Source of the DNA: Druceiella hillmani
Taxonomy: Eukaryota; Arthropoda; Insecta; Lepidoptera; Hepialidae
Reading direction: 5' to 3'
DNA length: 64,000 nucleotides
Assembly: GCA_039881145.1 (NCBI GenBank)
Contig: JAYKKI010000061.1
Coordinates: forward strand, 10,080,001-10,144,000
In this document: positions 36,030 through 47,399 of the stretch, piece by piece
How positions within the stretch are numbered: the stretch's first letter is position 1
Layout of the letters: every line of letters starts with the position of its first letter
The notes under the pieces: model-generated
Told to the model about the DNA's origin: nothing
Database searches by the model: none
Seen by the model: the letters and a program-made list of their open reading frames with translations, nothing else
Program-made: the position numbers and the translations under genes

Positions 36030-38880
36030 GAAAAGTTTTAAAATAATGCTGACCAATGGATTAGTGAATTTGAGAGAGAATGTGGAAGACTTGAGATTAT
36101 ACAGGATGAAGAGAAAATTGAGATTTTAAAACAACTTCTAGAAAAACAGTGCTTAAATTCGTACAGCAGTATGCCAATAAAACGGACAGTAAATTCGTAA
36201 TGGTCAGTATGGATAACTTTTGTGAAACATATGGAAATAAAGGTTGATCCCAAATCAAATATGCATTTACATTTGTATTTCAAGCTGACTTGTTACTGGA
36301 ATATGCCACAAAAAGTAAAGACAGTTATTAGAGGTCAACAGTCACATCGACACCCAAACAATGATAAATTTTATTGTAATGTGATGACCAGATTATATAA
36401 TGGATAAAATAGATAAAATCAACTGCAAGCCTCTACAATGAAATTGGAAAACATGAACATATGGCGAACAAAAGAACTTCAGTAAGAATAAAAAAATAGA
36501 AATTATTATAAAAGAAAGACTGATAAAATAACACCACGTAAGACTTGTGAAAATTTAAATAAATGTATTTGCTTTCATCTTAAAAGACAGTGCTGGTTCA
36601 AACAGAATGAAGAATATAATCAGAAGAGGAGCAGTAGTAAAACCGTGAACAATTCAAAGATTGATGTTGAACTAAAAAACCATAATAAAAAAAACGAATA
36701 ATAACACCATTAAAACTATAATTCAAACTATTAATAAATGGACATTTAGAGAAATTTGGGATATATGATTCAGGCTCAAACATTTCTGTAATTAATTTCA
36801 AGTTACTGAAAGGAGAAGGAGAGGATGGTTCAAAAAGTGATAATTTAATCACAATTAATGGTGTTAAAAAGACAAATGGTTAGACAACTAATAAAATAAA
36901 AATTTTTGCTATATAAGACAAAACCGGTGTTTATGTCATTGGTGGAGAAGAATTCAAATACGATTTTCTAATTACACTGGATATCATAAAATAATTTAAA
37001 CTGGCTCAAACTGAAAAATTGAAAATCACTCAAAAAAGAGAAGAAATCAAAATAGAAGAAAAGATTGATCTTTTGAATAAGGTTGATGATAAAAACAAGA
37101 CTCCTAAAGATTTAATAAATTATACAAATCATTATTCAATAATTTTTAATGAACTCATGAAAGAAGAAGCTTTCAAAATAAATATGAGTAACTTAAATAC
37201 TTAACAAAAGTCAGAAATACATAAACTAATTGACATTTACAAATCAATATTTGCAAAAGAAAATTTGACTTTCCTATGGTCAATGGATATGAAGGACCTA
37301 TTGAACTACTCATGGACAAATATTGTAGTAAAAAGCCTTACAGATGTTCAGTTGAAAACAAAAAAATATATAGAAGACCTGATAGCAAAGTTATTTGACA
37401 AACATTTTATAGAGGAAACTTATAGTCAATTTGCGGCACCGGTAACTTTGGATTTCAAGGAAGGATACAATAAACGGTCAAGGCTATGTGTAGATTTCAG
37501 AGATCTAAATAAAACCTCAAGCTCAAGCTCAACCATTCCCATTGATCGATGACCTAGTGATCAAGACAAGAAACTCAACATATTTTACAATACTGGATAT
37601 CATTTCAGCATTTCGGTCAATCACGCTACGAATTGAAGATAGGAAGAAAACTGCCTTCATAACACAGGAATTAATGTATAAGTTTGCCTTTTGGTTTGAG
37701 GATATCACCAGCTATTTTTCAAAGGATACTAGGTAACATTTTAAGAAAGTACAAGCTTACATATTTTGCAGAAAACTACATAGATGATATACTTATATTC
37801 TCTAAAACATTTTCTGAACACATTAACAATTTAACACGATTATTGGAAGCTATGAAAAGGTACATTTGCTTCAGATTCAGTTAAATATCTGAGTCATATG
37901 ATACAAAATAATATAGTACTGCCTGTACGAAATATTTAGTTTCAATAAAAGATTTTCCAATACCAAAACTCAGAAAAATGTAATACAACTTTTATCGAAA
38001 ATTAACTTCCATCATGAGCATATAACAAAAAGTGAGATAATTCTATTAATTCTAAGTCTCAATAGACACATTTGGAGGTTTTGGAGGCACACGATCAACA
38101 AAGAGATATTTACACCTTTTAGGAGATCAATTTACACTATATGCTTACAATCTTACCCCAAAAACACAAAGTGCTAATGATTTTGTTAAACTAACCAATA
38201 ACGTAACAAAGTCTGATATAATTGTAATACTTCTCACTAATCAATACCTTTGAATTAACTCAAAAGAATTCAAAACATTTTTATATAAACAAATCAATGC
38301 CAATGGTATTTACTACAGTAAATGCCCCATTTTCTAAAGGTTTAAATGAAAGACTGAATGAAACGCTTGGAAACAAAATTAGATGTGAAATAAACGAAAA
38401 AACAATAAAATGGCATAGACGATTGCTCATATTGCTCACAATTGCTCATAACTGCGTAGATAAATATAATAATACAGAACATACTATTACTGGTTTTGCA
38501 TCTAAATACCCGTCAGATGTTACGGATGTTTCTTTTTTACCAACTGAACTAAAAAAAAGATAAATCAGAAGTTGAATGGATCAGAGATAGGCAAATAGCA
38601 TTTGAAAATTCCAGGAAATAACATAATTACAATAAAAAAATATTTGATAAAAATAGAACTCAATTAAATTTAAATACAGGGGATATGGTACATGTAGAGA
38701 ATGGGAACAAACTAAACAGAAATAAATTATATGAGCTGAAGATTATTAAAAACGAAGAAAATTATTAAAAAAATATCAAATTCAATTTATAGAATTGGTA
38801 CAGGTCATAAGAAATCAGAGTCGAATCTCTTTCACATCACAACACTCATACTAATACCTACATAAAAAAAGCAAAAAAAA
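36030..38880 (+). mobile_element. Decayed Gypsy retrotransposon (gag-pol)
   Basis: The + strand shows a gag block WISEFERECGRLEI (about 36058-36100), an aspartic protease motif GIYDSGSNISVIN (about 36758-36795), and RT blocks FAAPVTL...RLCVDFRDLNK (37430-37515), TILDIISAF (37567-37595), MPFGLRISPAIFQRIL (partly out of frame, 37684-37733) and NYIDDILIFSKTF (37776-37813). The integrase C-terminal part has APFSKGLNERLNETL (38326-38370), HNTEHTITGF-like residues (38468-38500), and GDMVHVENGNKLNRNKL (38680-38730). Domain order is that of Gypsy elements. There are stops and frameshifts throughout. No env gene was seen and no 5' LTR was found. Confidence 0.88.
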
Positions 38881-39600
38881 AACTCGACACAAAGTGTTGT
38901 AGATGTCATTATCAAAAAATTACACACTTGAGGGCTTATATTTATTTTAGTAGAAATTTTCTGGGTGGATATAGTCTCTATCTAGGCTAGATGTATTAAT
39001 TGTAGGTCGTAATGATATGATCTATACTTTTCAAGGATCGTGTAATAAATTTAAACTCATTTTGGAAAGAAAATGATATTAAAAGTAATTATTTAAAAAA
39101 TGTTCGATGAAAGTGCCTTGCGTATATAAAGAACTTAGGAAAATTAAATGGTAATGCCTTCTCTACTACTAGTATCAATGTAAATTTCTCTATACTACTC
39201 TACAGTAGAATGAATAACGTAAAAGTAACATATTGGGATAGTCTTAGTCGGTAGCCCAATACTAACTTTAATTAATTATCATTTTAATTTACCCATCTAC
39301 TGACCTGGTCTACCACATAACCAAAAAAATAAGCTGCCTATACGGGACTGGACTGGTCAATGACCTAATTCATCCCAACGGATAAATAAATATATTTGTT
39401 GTGTTAACTTATAGTGTAAGATCATAAACATCTAGTCATAGCCTTCCAATCAAATACTTGTTAAATAATTTTATTAATATTTATAAAAATATTGTAGTTA
39501 ATATACTGAAAGAGATTGTAAGCAACAATTATTGTAAACATTACAAAAGTCTTATGGGACCATAAAAGTTTGCTACAGTGAATAAATACGAACCTGGATT
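38881..39600 (+). mobile_element. Probable 3' LTR region of the Gypsy element
   Basis: A purine/G-rich string (TTTTCTGGGTGGATATAG, near 38957) sits where this family's polypurine tract would be. Further on there is an AATAAATACGAACC string near 39580, like an LTR poly(A) region. Without a 5' LTR for comparison the limits are inferred. Confidence 0.35.
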
Positions 39601-39728
39601 CGAAATAACGATTGATCGCAGAGCCCTTTTAACATTATAGAGCTATTTGGAACAGCTTACATGAAAGTTCAAACAGGTTAAATTGCAGGAAACGGTTTCC
39701 GCATTACAGGACTCTCGTCGTAGTAAAT

Positions 39729-40168
39729 TTTATTGCAGTGCATAGATGCACAGATATTACTTCCATAAAATCATCATCAAATTCTAATGAAGAGCCATCG
39801 GTTACAATCCCAGATTGCACCTTTCATCTAGATCTTTGACTTCTATTTATAACGGTAACAATTTGATTTCAAAAAAAGCTATAGTCTCAAGATCTAGATC
39901 GGAACCAGAAAATGCACCTCCATTTGGACCTTCAACGTGTGCATCTGGATATGACACTCAAACAAAAGCATTTACCTCTGGAACTAGATATGAACCCATA
40001 TATACTGGCGAACATTCGTCTTCCAAAATGTATCGCCACAGTCCAGGTCTAGTATCTCGCTATGACATAAGTCCTGCAATAAAAAAGACATCTAATTTGG
40101 GTAGAAAAACTGCTGCGGCTTCTGTCATATCTTTATCTCCCTATAAAAATTACCTTATGGACAAATGA
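39729..40168 (+). pseudogene. Unidentified coding-like ORF with one frameshift
   Basis: A frame open from 39791 (117 residues counted from 39815) ends at 40168. Its composition is unlike the AT-driven frames nearby: serine-, arginine- and tyrosine-rich, for example SRSRSEPENAPPFGPS, GTRYEPIYTGEHSSS and GLVSRYD. Just upstream a different frame (about 39745-39835) reads ITSIKSSSNSNEEPSVTIP and would join it by a single frameshift near 39820-39835. A TTATTGCAG acceptor-like string precedes it at 39731-39739. I do not recognise the protein. It may be a real last exon with a disabling shift, a captured gene fragment next to the Gypsy LTR, or an unknown transposon ORF. Confidence 0.4.
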
Positions 40169-42760
40169 GAAGAAAATTAAAATAGAAAATAAAATACACC
40201 TAAGGAAGAAGAAAACAAAGACTATTGACAACAAAATGATTGACTGTGAAAGTTAAGAGGAAATCCACTTTGATTCAAAAAGTGAAACTAGCCTCACTAT
40301 CGTCGGCTAAAAGGGGTTCTCTAGTTACAATTGTAGTTTGCATGAAATTGCGATTAGATTAGGCTGTACTTATAAAAATTTAATATTTTGTTTACTAAGT
40401 TACATTTTGATGAGTGCCCAAATTTCAAATGATAACTAAATGAGATAAGGAAAAAAAAAATGTTTTCTTTTCAATACATGTTTTAGTTCCAGTTTCTTAA
40501 TCACTGCTTGAAATTTGGTCACTAAACAAAATGTAACATAGTATAACGAAAACCCAGTTATAATTTGCCGTAGGCAAATTGGTGGTTTCTACAATTGTAT
40601 TTATTACATATTATTTTGGGTCTGTTAAAATGTTTTCCGTATAATAATTTAATAGGTTTTCACATAATTTTTTATTTTAAAAAAAATATACTATTTCACT
40701 TACAAAACTTTTTTCTGATATGTAAAGGGAAATACGGGAAAAAACTAATGTTTTCAAATTTGTTATAAAACTTTTACTGCCCCTTTCACGAGCAAAGATC
40801 GTGCAACTAAAAATCAATGTACATTATTGCAGAAATTTCCAACTATACCTAAATTGTACTTGTACATTTACTAATTATATTGCATTTACTGTTGTATTAA
40901 GTTACACTGGACGACGGGTAACATGTAACAATAAATCGGGTTTATGTCCGTTGGTGGTAACGTACGCAATTTAAGGAAACATCCTATTACAACCTGTTAA
41001 CTAACTAAATGCAGACAAATAGGAAAAAACCTTTGTAGCTCAATCATTACACGTCTTTATAGTTAGTAACGAGTAAGAGAGACAAGAAGTGAAAGAATCT
41101 TTAGGACTTAATTTTTACATGCCTTTCCTACAATCTATCGTTTATTAGTGCTATAGACAATTTTGCACGCTATGCATATGTTCTGGTATTTATTGTGTTT
41201 TTTTGCTGTAAATTTGAACTAATTTTTCTTACTGGGTTGAGTATTTATTTGATTGTATTAAGATAGCTTTGTGTTCCCTGACTTCTATTTTATGTTGTGT
41301 ACCATTTTTGAACCACGGTATTTCGATATATGTGTGATCGTACGCACATCCCTATCCAAGCCATCACATTTTTAAAAATCGTATTATGCATACGTTTACC
41401 AAGATGGATATTTAGCAAATACATAAACAGCAAAAGCAAAAAAGTCTCTATACACTACTTGAAGAAAAAATACTCGAACAAATACTCGAAAAAATAGGCA
41501 AATTTTATCATTTCCGTATTTACCATTAAAAGATAAACTTGCTAGCGTGCTAAAGTAATACGATTTCATAAGGTTTTCAGAAAGTATCATTTTCATTCTT
41601 GAGATAATTAGCTGGCACTGAATAAATACCGGGTTTGCAACGTTTGTAACATTTATAAATATTGGATCCTTGAATTATATCGTAGGAGTTAATTTTTGTT
41701 GATGGATGCTCCAGAAAGTAATCAGGATGTTTTCAACAAATTACTCTAAAATTACGAGTCACCGCAAGGAAGAGACGGATGTTTTAATATGCATAATCCA
41801 CACAGTATGCATAGCAACTGTATAATCTCCACACTATACTTGTATTTCGTTTCCAAAATTAAATTATAATTAATGACTACACGAAGATCCTACGTCGTCA
41901 CTGATAATCCTATTTGAATTGCCAAAAGCAGAATTATTTACACTTTTCTGAAAACGTTTTACCAACTAGAAAACGTATCTTGGATACAGAAAGGCAGATG
42001 AGGCAGCAAAATGAGGATGTCCCGCACATTATAAGACGTAAGGTAAAACAGCACCAGAACATAAGCCATCCAGAAATATGAATAGGTCGTCTTGAATCAA
42101 TATTGTGGCCACTGCTGTAATAAGACCTCAATCGATTGGATTCTTTTATTTGGACTGTTTAAAATAAGTGATGTTAAAAATACATATTAGTTCAAATAAG
42201 CAATTAAGCATACAGTTTCAAGCAACTGCTACACAGAGTGAAGCTAGATAGACACACTCCCTCAAAGCGTCATTTTATAAACCTAATGTAGCATGTATTA
42301 GGGTACCTTGAAGGTTTCAATAAATTAAGATTTTTTTTCTTTCTGTTCCTTATTTATATTGTCATGGCTCTTATTAAAGAATTAATTAATATAATTTTGG
42401 AAATTGTAAAATATTTTAACAGAATCAACTAAACAACATTTCAACAAATATTCCCACAAAGAGATCAATAGGTTCTGATATTTATTGACAGTTTGCACTT
42501 ATATTTTTATTCAACCTCAAGCATTACATCTATCTAAAGAAATATTTAACACGACAATATTAAATACAACTCTTAAACATATATTTGTTACAGCAATATC
42601 GACTAGCGATGAAATGATTATTCTGTTACTCGCGTAACGCATTTACCTAAGGGTGGTACCTCGTCTGAAGCATCTAACTTTTAGCTGATTGCGATCCTCT
42701 TTGCACCGGTCAACTCAAAAGATTTTGCATTATATTGCAGCAAATATTTTAGGTAAGAAA
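40169..42760. other. Intergenic AT-rich stretch
   Basis: No gene or identifiable element. Minus-strand frames at 41396-41596 and 41934-42131 show no domain. Confidence 0.45.
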
Positions 42761-42764
42761 GTCA

Positions 42765-42970
42765 TATTTTTGAAGAGCAATACGGATATCGCGCTGAACG
42801 TTCGACAGTTACCAGTTTCACATTATTCATCAACTCCTATCAGGTTCACCTAGATTTTTAGGTCGACGTTTCATAATTCGGTAATTATAAGAAGGCTTTT
42901 GATCCCAAAGATGATAATATTTTATTAAAGTGCTTTCGCAAAACCAGAAACTCCTTTCCACTTTTATGCT
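42765..42970 (+). mobile_element. LINE reverse transcriptase fragment
   Basis: The + strand reads EEQYGYRAERSTVTSFTLF (from about 42766), then VDVS, a stop, FGNYKKAFDPKDDNILLKCF. This matches the non-LTR RT blocks 'QHGFR.GRST' and 'VDVVY.DFSKAFD.V.H..LL'. Two stops are present. The fragment is about 200 bp and differs in sequence from the LINE at 27-29 kb. Confidence 0.7.
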
Positions 42971-43100
42971 TCTTCTCTTTTACTTTTACGTTTCGTCACT
43001 TCGTATCTTGCGTATAGTTCATACCAGTAGATAATTTTGCGTCTGATATTTATTTTAGGCGATTACGACCGAATCGGCCAGAGTTCGAATTTCAGACCTT

Positions 43101-43140
43101 TGCTATCTACTGTCCTGATAAATGGACAGTGGATAGCAAT
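43101..43140. repeat. Hairpin, 16-bp arms
   Basis: Arms 43101-43116 and 43125-43140 match at 15 of 16 positions around an 8-nt loop. Confidence 0.8.
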
Positions 43141-43204
43141 CATGGTTGTTTGATAGATGTAGCGAAAAGGTCATTCCAAAGTCTTGAATTTATGTTGCGT
43201 AATA

Positions 43205-43258
43205 TAAGAGCCTTCTGACGCGTATCTTCAGACGAGGATACGCGTTAGAAGGCTCTTA
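43205..43258. repeat. Hairpin, 22-bp arms, CpG-rich
   Basis: Arms 43205-43226 and 43237-43258 match at 21 of 22 positions. The core contains ACGCGTATC / GATACGCGT, unusually CpG-rich for this region. Confidence 0.85.
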
Positions 43259-43730
43259 CATATTTAAATAATCAACGATAGTGCAAAGCCAGTTTGAAGC
43301 CAGCTCTATGATTTGGAGCCCACTTTAAACTAAATATAATCTTACCAAATATAACCTTATACCAAATATAACCTTACGTATCAAAAAAGGTTTCTTCTAC
43401 TTTTGTACATGAAACGATATGGACGATACCTCCCTTTTTCATTACGTTGTAGCACAGAAGATAAGTTTCATGAAATTTAATATCCGATTATTGTTTGAAA
43501 TAATTGTGTACCCTAATTTATTAGAAAACCTGCGTTCGGGTAGTTATAGTTTTAATTGCCCAATTTCATTCGGGGTACAAATTTTCAACCATCTGGTCGC
43601 AATTGCACCGGGTGTGCTTTGTTAGTACTGAATGAGAGAAAACTCCATGAAATGTATCATGGTGATATGTTGTAGTGTTACTGAATTAATTACGTTTATT
43701 ACCTTCATTGAGTAACATAGGTGTGAAAAG
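43259..43730. other. Intergenic stretch
   Basis: A 16-bp unit (ACCAAATATAACCTTA) is tandemly repeated near 43345-43378; otherwise nothing was seen. Confidence 0.45.
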
Positions 43731-44021
43731 TGCATTGTTGCCAAAACTCAATGCAAAAAAAAATACAAGTAATATAAATGAGAGTCAAAAAATTACATTT
43801 TTAAAATTAATAATAAATGCAAAAGAATTGTTTAATGCGATGTCTACCGTTTTTTAAACACAACACTACCGTACCCTAACTGATATCTATTTAGGAATAG
43901 TTTGAATTGTACCTTCTTTAAAGTATTTCACACTTATTGCATTCTGATTTTCCGCACTCGTAAAAATTTGTACTCTCAAGTTTCTATATTTTTTTTTGCA
44001 TTGAGTTTTGACAACAATGCA
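43731..44021. mobile_element. MITE-like inverted-repeat element
   Basis: The ends TGCATTGTTGCCAAAACTCA (43731-43750, continuing to about 43767) and its inverted partner (43987-44021) pair over about 35 bp with one or two mismatches. There is no coding capacity inside the 290 bp. Confidence 0.75.
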
Positions 44022-44098
44022 ATTTTAAATACAATTTATCAAGTCATAACAATTTCAAAAAGAAAGAAATGATCATTTTTAGACATTTACACTCGAGC

Positions 44099-44276
44099 CT
44101 GAGATTTTTCTGCACATTGTTTTTTCCCGAGGAAAGAGACACAGTCTTTCTATTTACGAGTATCGTGTTCGCCTATACGCACCCCATCATGCACCGAATC
44201 AATGCAGTGAGCGGTGGTGAGTACGTATTTTTTATTTATTAAGCTGCCGGCGCACATAAATTTCATCTTTTTTTAC
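44099..44276 (-). pseudogene. Broken catalytic-His exon (exon 4 copy)
   Basis: The minus strand encodes CAGSLINKKYVLTTAHC, RIGEHDTRK, stop, KDCVSFLGKKQC. The His motif survives. Length is 178 nt against 176 nt in the intact gene. The flanking intron upstream (to about 44590) is also duplicated, in inverse orientation, at 63540-63866. Confidence 0.85.
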
Positions 44277-44700
44277 CTAAAACATTCGATCTTGCATTGA
44301 CATGTGACTGTAGATATCAAAATACTAAATAAACACTGGTGTATGCTCATTACTATAAAATAGAAGTGAAATGTATCTAATTTCGAAATATATATATTTA
44401 TGCAATAATAATTACAATGATGATATGCGATGGATATTATCTCGACGAATCAGTAACAATTTTAAAATAAAATTATTTAATTTTATTTCTACACCATTGG
44501 ATAATATTATTTACGAGATGTATAGTTATATTTGTGGATTAATCATTCGGTGGTATTTTGCTCTCATCCAACTTTTTTATTACTATCATATTCTAAGAAT
44601 GAAAAAATAGATTTATGCGAATGCTGTCTTATAAATGCGAATGGGGTCTTATTTCTACAAGTAATAATTTATCTAAAATAATACATTTTTAATTAGAAAG

Positions 44701-44834
44701 AAGAAAAACTTTAAAATTGCGTGAAGATATCTGAATGTCCCACTTGGTACAAGTTATTTGGCAAATCGATGTCAGCAGATACTAAGCGGACATTATTAGG
44801 TCAACACTGTGGCTTTGATGGCAGAGAATCAAAG
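44701..44834 (+). pseudogene. Clip-domain exon copy on the + strand
   Basis: It encodes NCVKISECPTWYKLFGKS, then TLLGQHCGFDGRESK, before GTGCAT in place of the donor. It is nearly identical to the 62.4 kb exon, including about 80 bp of upstream intron, but lacks about 22 bp with the first clip cysteine. No partner exon on the + strand follows, so it is an isolated duplicate. Confidence 0.82.

Positions 44835-44838
<4 letters not shown>

Positions 44839-44879
<41 letters not shown>
44839..44879. repeat. TA microsatellite next to the exon copy
   Basis: It begins four bases after the exon end, as in the 62.5 kb copy. Confidence 0.95.
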
Positions 44880-44880
<1 letters not shown>

Positions 44881-45275
44881 CTTATCTTAGAGACAAAGCG
44901 TTGATGAAGATACAATGAAACCAGATATCACAATGAAATTCATCGGTCGAGATTTCCGCAGTATGTGAATTTCTGTGAAATTAGTTTAAAATATATTTTA
45001 CACCAATGTTATAAAAAGCATGGAATTTATAAAAGGACACTATGAGAGAATCATATGTAGATCAGAATAGAACGCATTTGGGACTAATGTTTTGTTTTAT
45101 CTATTTGATCTACTTACTGGTATAAATTGGAATATATTAATATTTTAACATGAATGTTTGAAAAGCATTAATTTCTTTGTGAAATCATAGACAACATTTG
45201 GTTAATTTTTAGTCTATTCTAACTCAGTATTTATGAATTTCAATGAGACTATGAAATAATTGTAAAATAACTTAC

Positions 45276-45435
45276 CATATTTATATGTTAACAGCGCCAT
45301 CCATGGAAACTCATTAAGGTCAGCTTCTTCTCCGTTGATTATCCTATTGTAATGTATTCTTCGCACGTAAGTTGATTCAGTAAATATAAGTTTTTGTACT
45401 CATTGTATGGATAGTAGACCTAGTAAAACACATTG
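45276..45435 (-). pseudogene. Broken activation-site exon (exon 3 copy)
   Basis: It encodes PYNEYKNLYLLNQLTC, similar to [15 protein letters not shown] of the intact gene, then after a frameshift [20 protein letters not shown]. It ends in phase 1 at a good GTAAGT donor (minus strand). Confidence 0.85.
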
Positions 45436-45637
45436 CTAATTGGAGTTAAACTACTCGAAACCTATCCAGCGCATTGAAATTGCGAAGCGTAAAAAGTAGT
45501 GCTCTTTTAATAGGAAAGATGAATATTTATAAACCATAAAATTAATAATAACAAATAGATATTCTCAGATCACCACAAGTTTCTACTTGAGTTTAATTAT
45601 TGTTGCCATTTGGAGCCGATGTAAAATTATAGTATAT

Positions 45638-45688
45638 AATAATACATAGGAATTATTATATAGTATATAATAATTCCTATGTATTATT
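45638..45688. repeat. Perfect 25-bp-arm palindrome
   Basis: Arms 45638-45662 and 45664-45688 are exact inverted copies around a single G. It is AT-rich and lies in the intron of the minus-strand pseudogene between exons 2 and 3. Confidence 0.9.
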
Positions 45689-46223
45689 TTCTCTTATCCC
45701 AGCATCAAAGATGTCTCTATATGCTTACATCTATATGATTAAGTAAACGTGTTGGTTTGTATGCGCAACACAATCTGCAGCCCGCCTTCTAAGTGTTTTT
45801 TGAATTTCTTTCTTATAATTGAGTTACTGTTCTTACAACAATCAATTTTGCTTATATGTATGTTGAATTAATTATGCAAGACTTAACAAGCCAATAATAG
45901 TGATGCATTACATTTATTTCCCGATACATAAGTTTAAATGTCATGAAATGCTGTAGCGTAGAGTTAAGGCATTACCGGAGGTGGCTGAAATATTACATGG
46001 TTTTGTGTTACAGTAATCAGTTTTAGGAAAATATAAATGCCTTTAGAGCAGATTTTTGTGGATTAGACGTTTCACACAGTTTCAAAAGGAAAAAATACTA
46101 TGGGTTATGTATATGAGCAGGGTAAATTGAAATTGTTACGAGAGCTCCATATGACGGATGATCGTAAATATATAATATTATTCAGCAGGTGTCGGCTAAT
46201 TTAATTTAGATTTCAGTGTTTGC

Positions 46224-46299
46224 ATGTGAAGCCCTGTCGGGTGTGAGTTTTCTAAGATTGAAGATGTGAAGCCCTGTCGGGTGTGAGTTTCCTAAGATT
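46224..46299 (+). repeat. Two direct copies, 36 bp at 40-bp period
   Basis: ATGTGAAGCCCTGTCGGGTG plus GAGTTT(T/C)CTAAGATT occurs at 46224 and 46264 with one difference. Confidence 0.9.
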
Positions 46300-46344
46300 T
46301 TCTAAGAATGGTGGTCAAAAATCCTATGAAACTGATATTCAGTG

Positions 46345-46505
46345 AATGTATAAATGAGCCAGCTATAAACAGCGATGTCTTCTCAGTTTCCATACTGTTT
46401 TCGGTGACATCAAATTCCTAATTTGTTCATACCAAACGCGACATTCAGGTATCTTTACGCAATTGAAAAGTTTTACTTATTTGAGAATGCACGATGTCTC
46501 CACAT
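46345..46505 (-). pseudogene. Broken clip-domain exon (exon 2 copy)
   Basis: Translation on the minus strand gives DVETSCILK, stop, VKLFNCVKIPEC, then RVWYEQIRNLMSPKTVW and HRC followed by a stop. It keeps the spacing between the first two clip cysteines (26 nt between GTGC and TTGCG). The copies at 44.7 and 62.4 kb do not keep this reading frame. Confidence 0.75.
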
Positions 46506-47399
46506 CTTTAATAAAAGTATTACATCAAGTGAAGCAGTACTTATAGAGATAAGGCATTATTTGGACATCTCATATTATATTTTAAAGATGAGAAAGAATT
46601 CGGGTCATGAATAATTTTTTGATAATGGAGAAAAATAACACCTTGACATTTTTTTTTCTCATTTAGTGCCGGTAATTATCAAACTTACACCTAAGTACAA
46701 TTTGTTTGTATGTATATAGAAATATCGTACATGGTTAGTTAAATTTAAATCTTTCTAAAGCATTACTTCATATTTTTTTTTAAATCTCAGCTTTCATTCC
46801 ACAAAAAAAAGAAAACACTGCGCTAATGAGACAAATATCTTAGTAGTTTCTGGATATCTGGCGAAAAAAACACTCAATAGCACTCACATATATAATTTTC
46901 CGTTACTGTGAGAAAAAATAGTTCCAAAAATTGGTTACGCTTATATACATAATGTAAAAATGCAATTATTTCAATATTTTATTGCTATTTATAGGAAAGA
47001 AAATTCAAGTTTCGTCTTGAGTTTTAAACACTACCTTTGTAAAGCTACTTAAAATATCCTAGGATAACTTCTAACAAATCGCCTGATGTCTCGGACCTCT
47101 AGACTGGAGAGCATATCGACTTACTTTAATACATTACAAAAAGTTCGTCTTAAACCATGTTGATATACACTGCTTAATTCCCTTAAAATATAGCACATTT
47201 TGGAGACCATATAAAAAATGTATCAAGCACGAGTGGAATTCGCACTGCAATCCGTACACATTTAGGCTTACACAAATAGATATTCTCAGAGGACGTACAT
47301 AATATTTCTATTAAAGTATTAATAAAATTTCAATTTTTAGAACGAAAATATATTGCCTACTATGTTTGTTACACGCGCACATTTAAAAAATATTCTTTT
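46506..47399. other. AT-rich stretch
   Basis: No gene seen. No signal-peptide exon for the minus-strand pseudogene was identified here. Confidence 0.45.

Larger units (their letters stand above)
44099..46505 (-). pseudogene. Clip-protease pseudogene, exons 2, 3 and 4
   Basis: On the minus strand three blocks lie in gene order: a clip exon (46505 to about 46345), an activation-site exon (about 45435 to 45276) and a catalytic-His exon (44276 to 44099). They match exons 2, 3 and 4 of the intact protease. Damage: in-frame TAA and TAG in exon 2 and loss of its donor; a stop and a frameshift in exon 3; a two-base 5' excess and a TAG in exon 4, whose donor GT is now GC. No exon 1, 5, 6 or 7 copies were found nearby. 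A + strand exon-2 copy (44701-44834) sits in the intron between exons 3 and 4. Confidence 0.85.

Noticed and set aside
43070..43100. tRNA/SINE B-box-like AGTTCGAATTTC
   Set aside because: No matching A box at the right distance and no SINE body seen.
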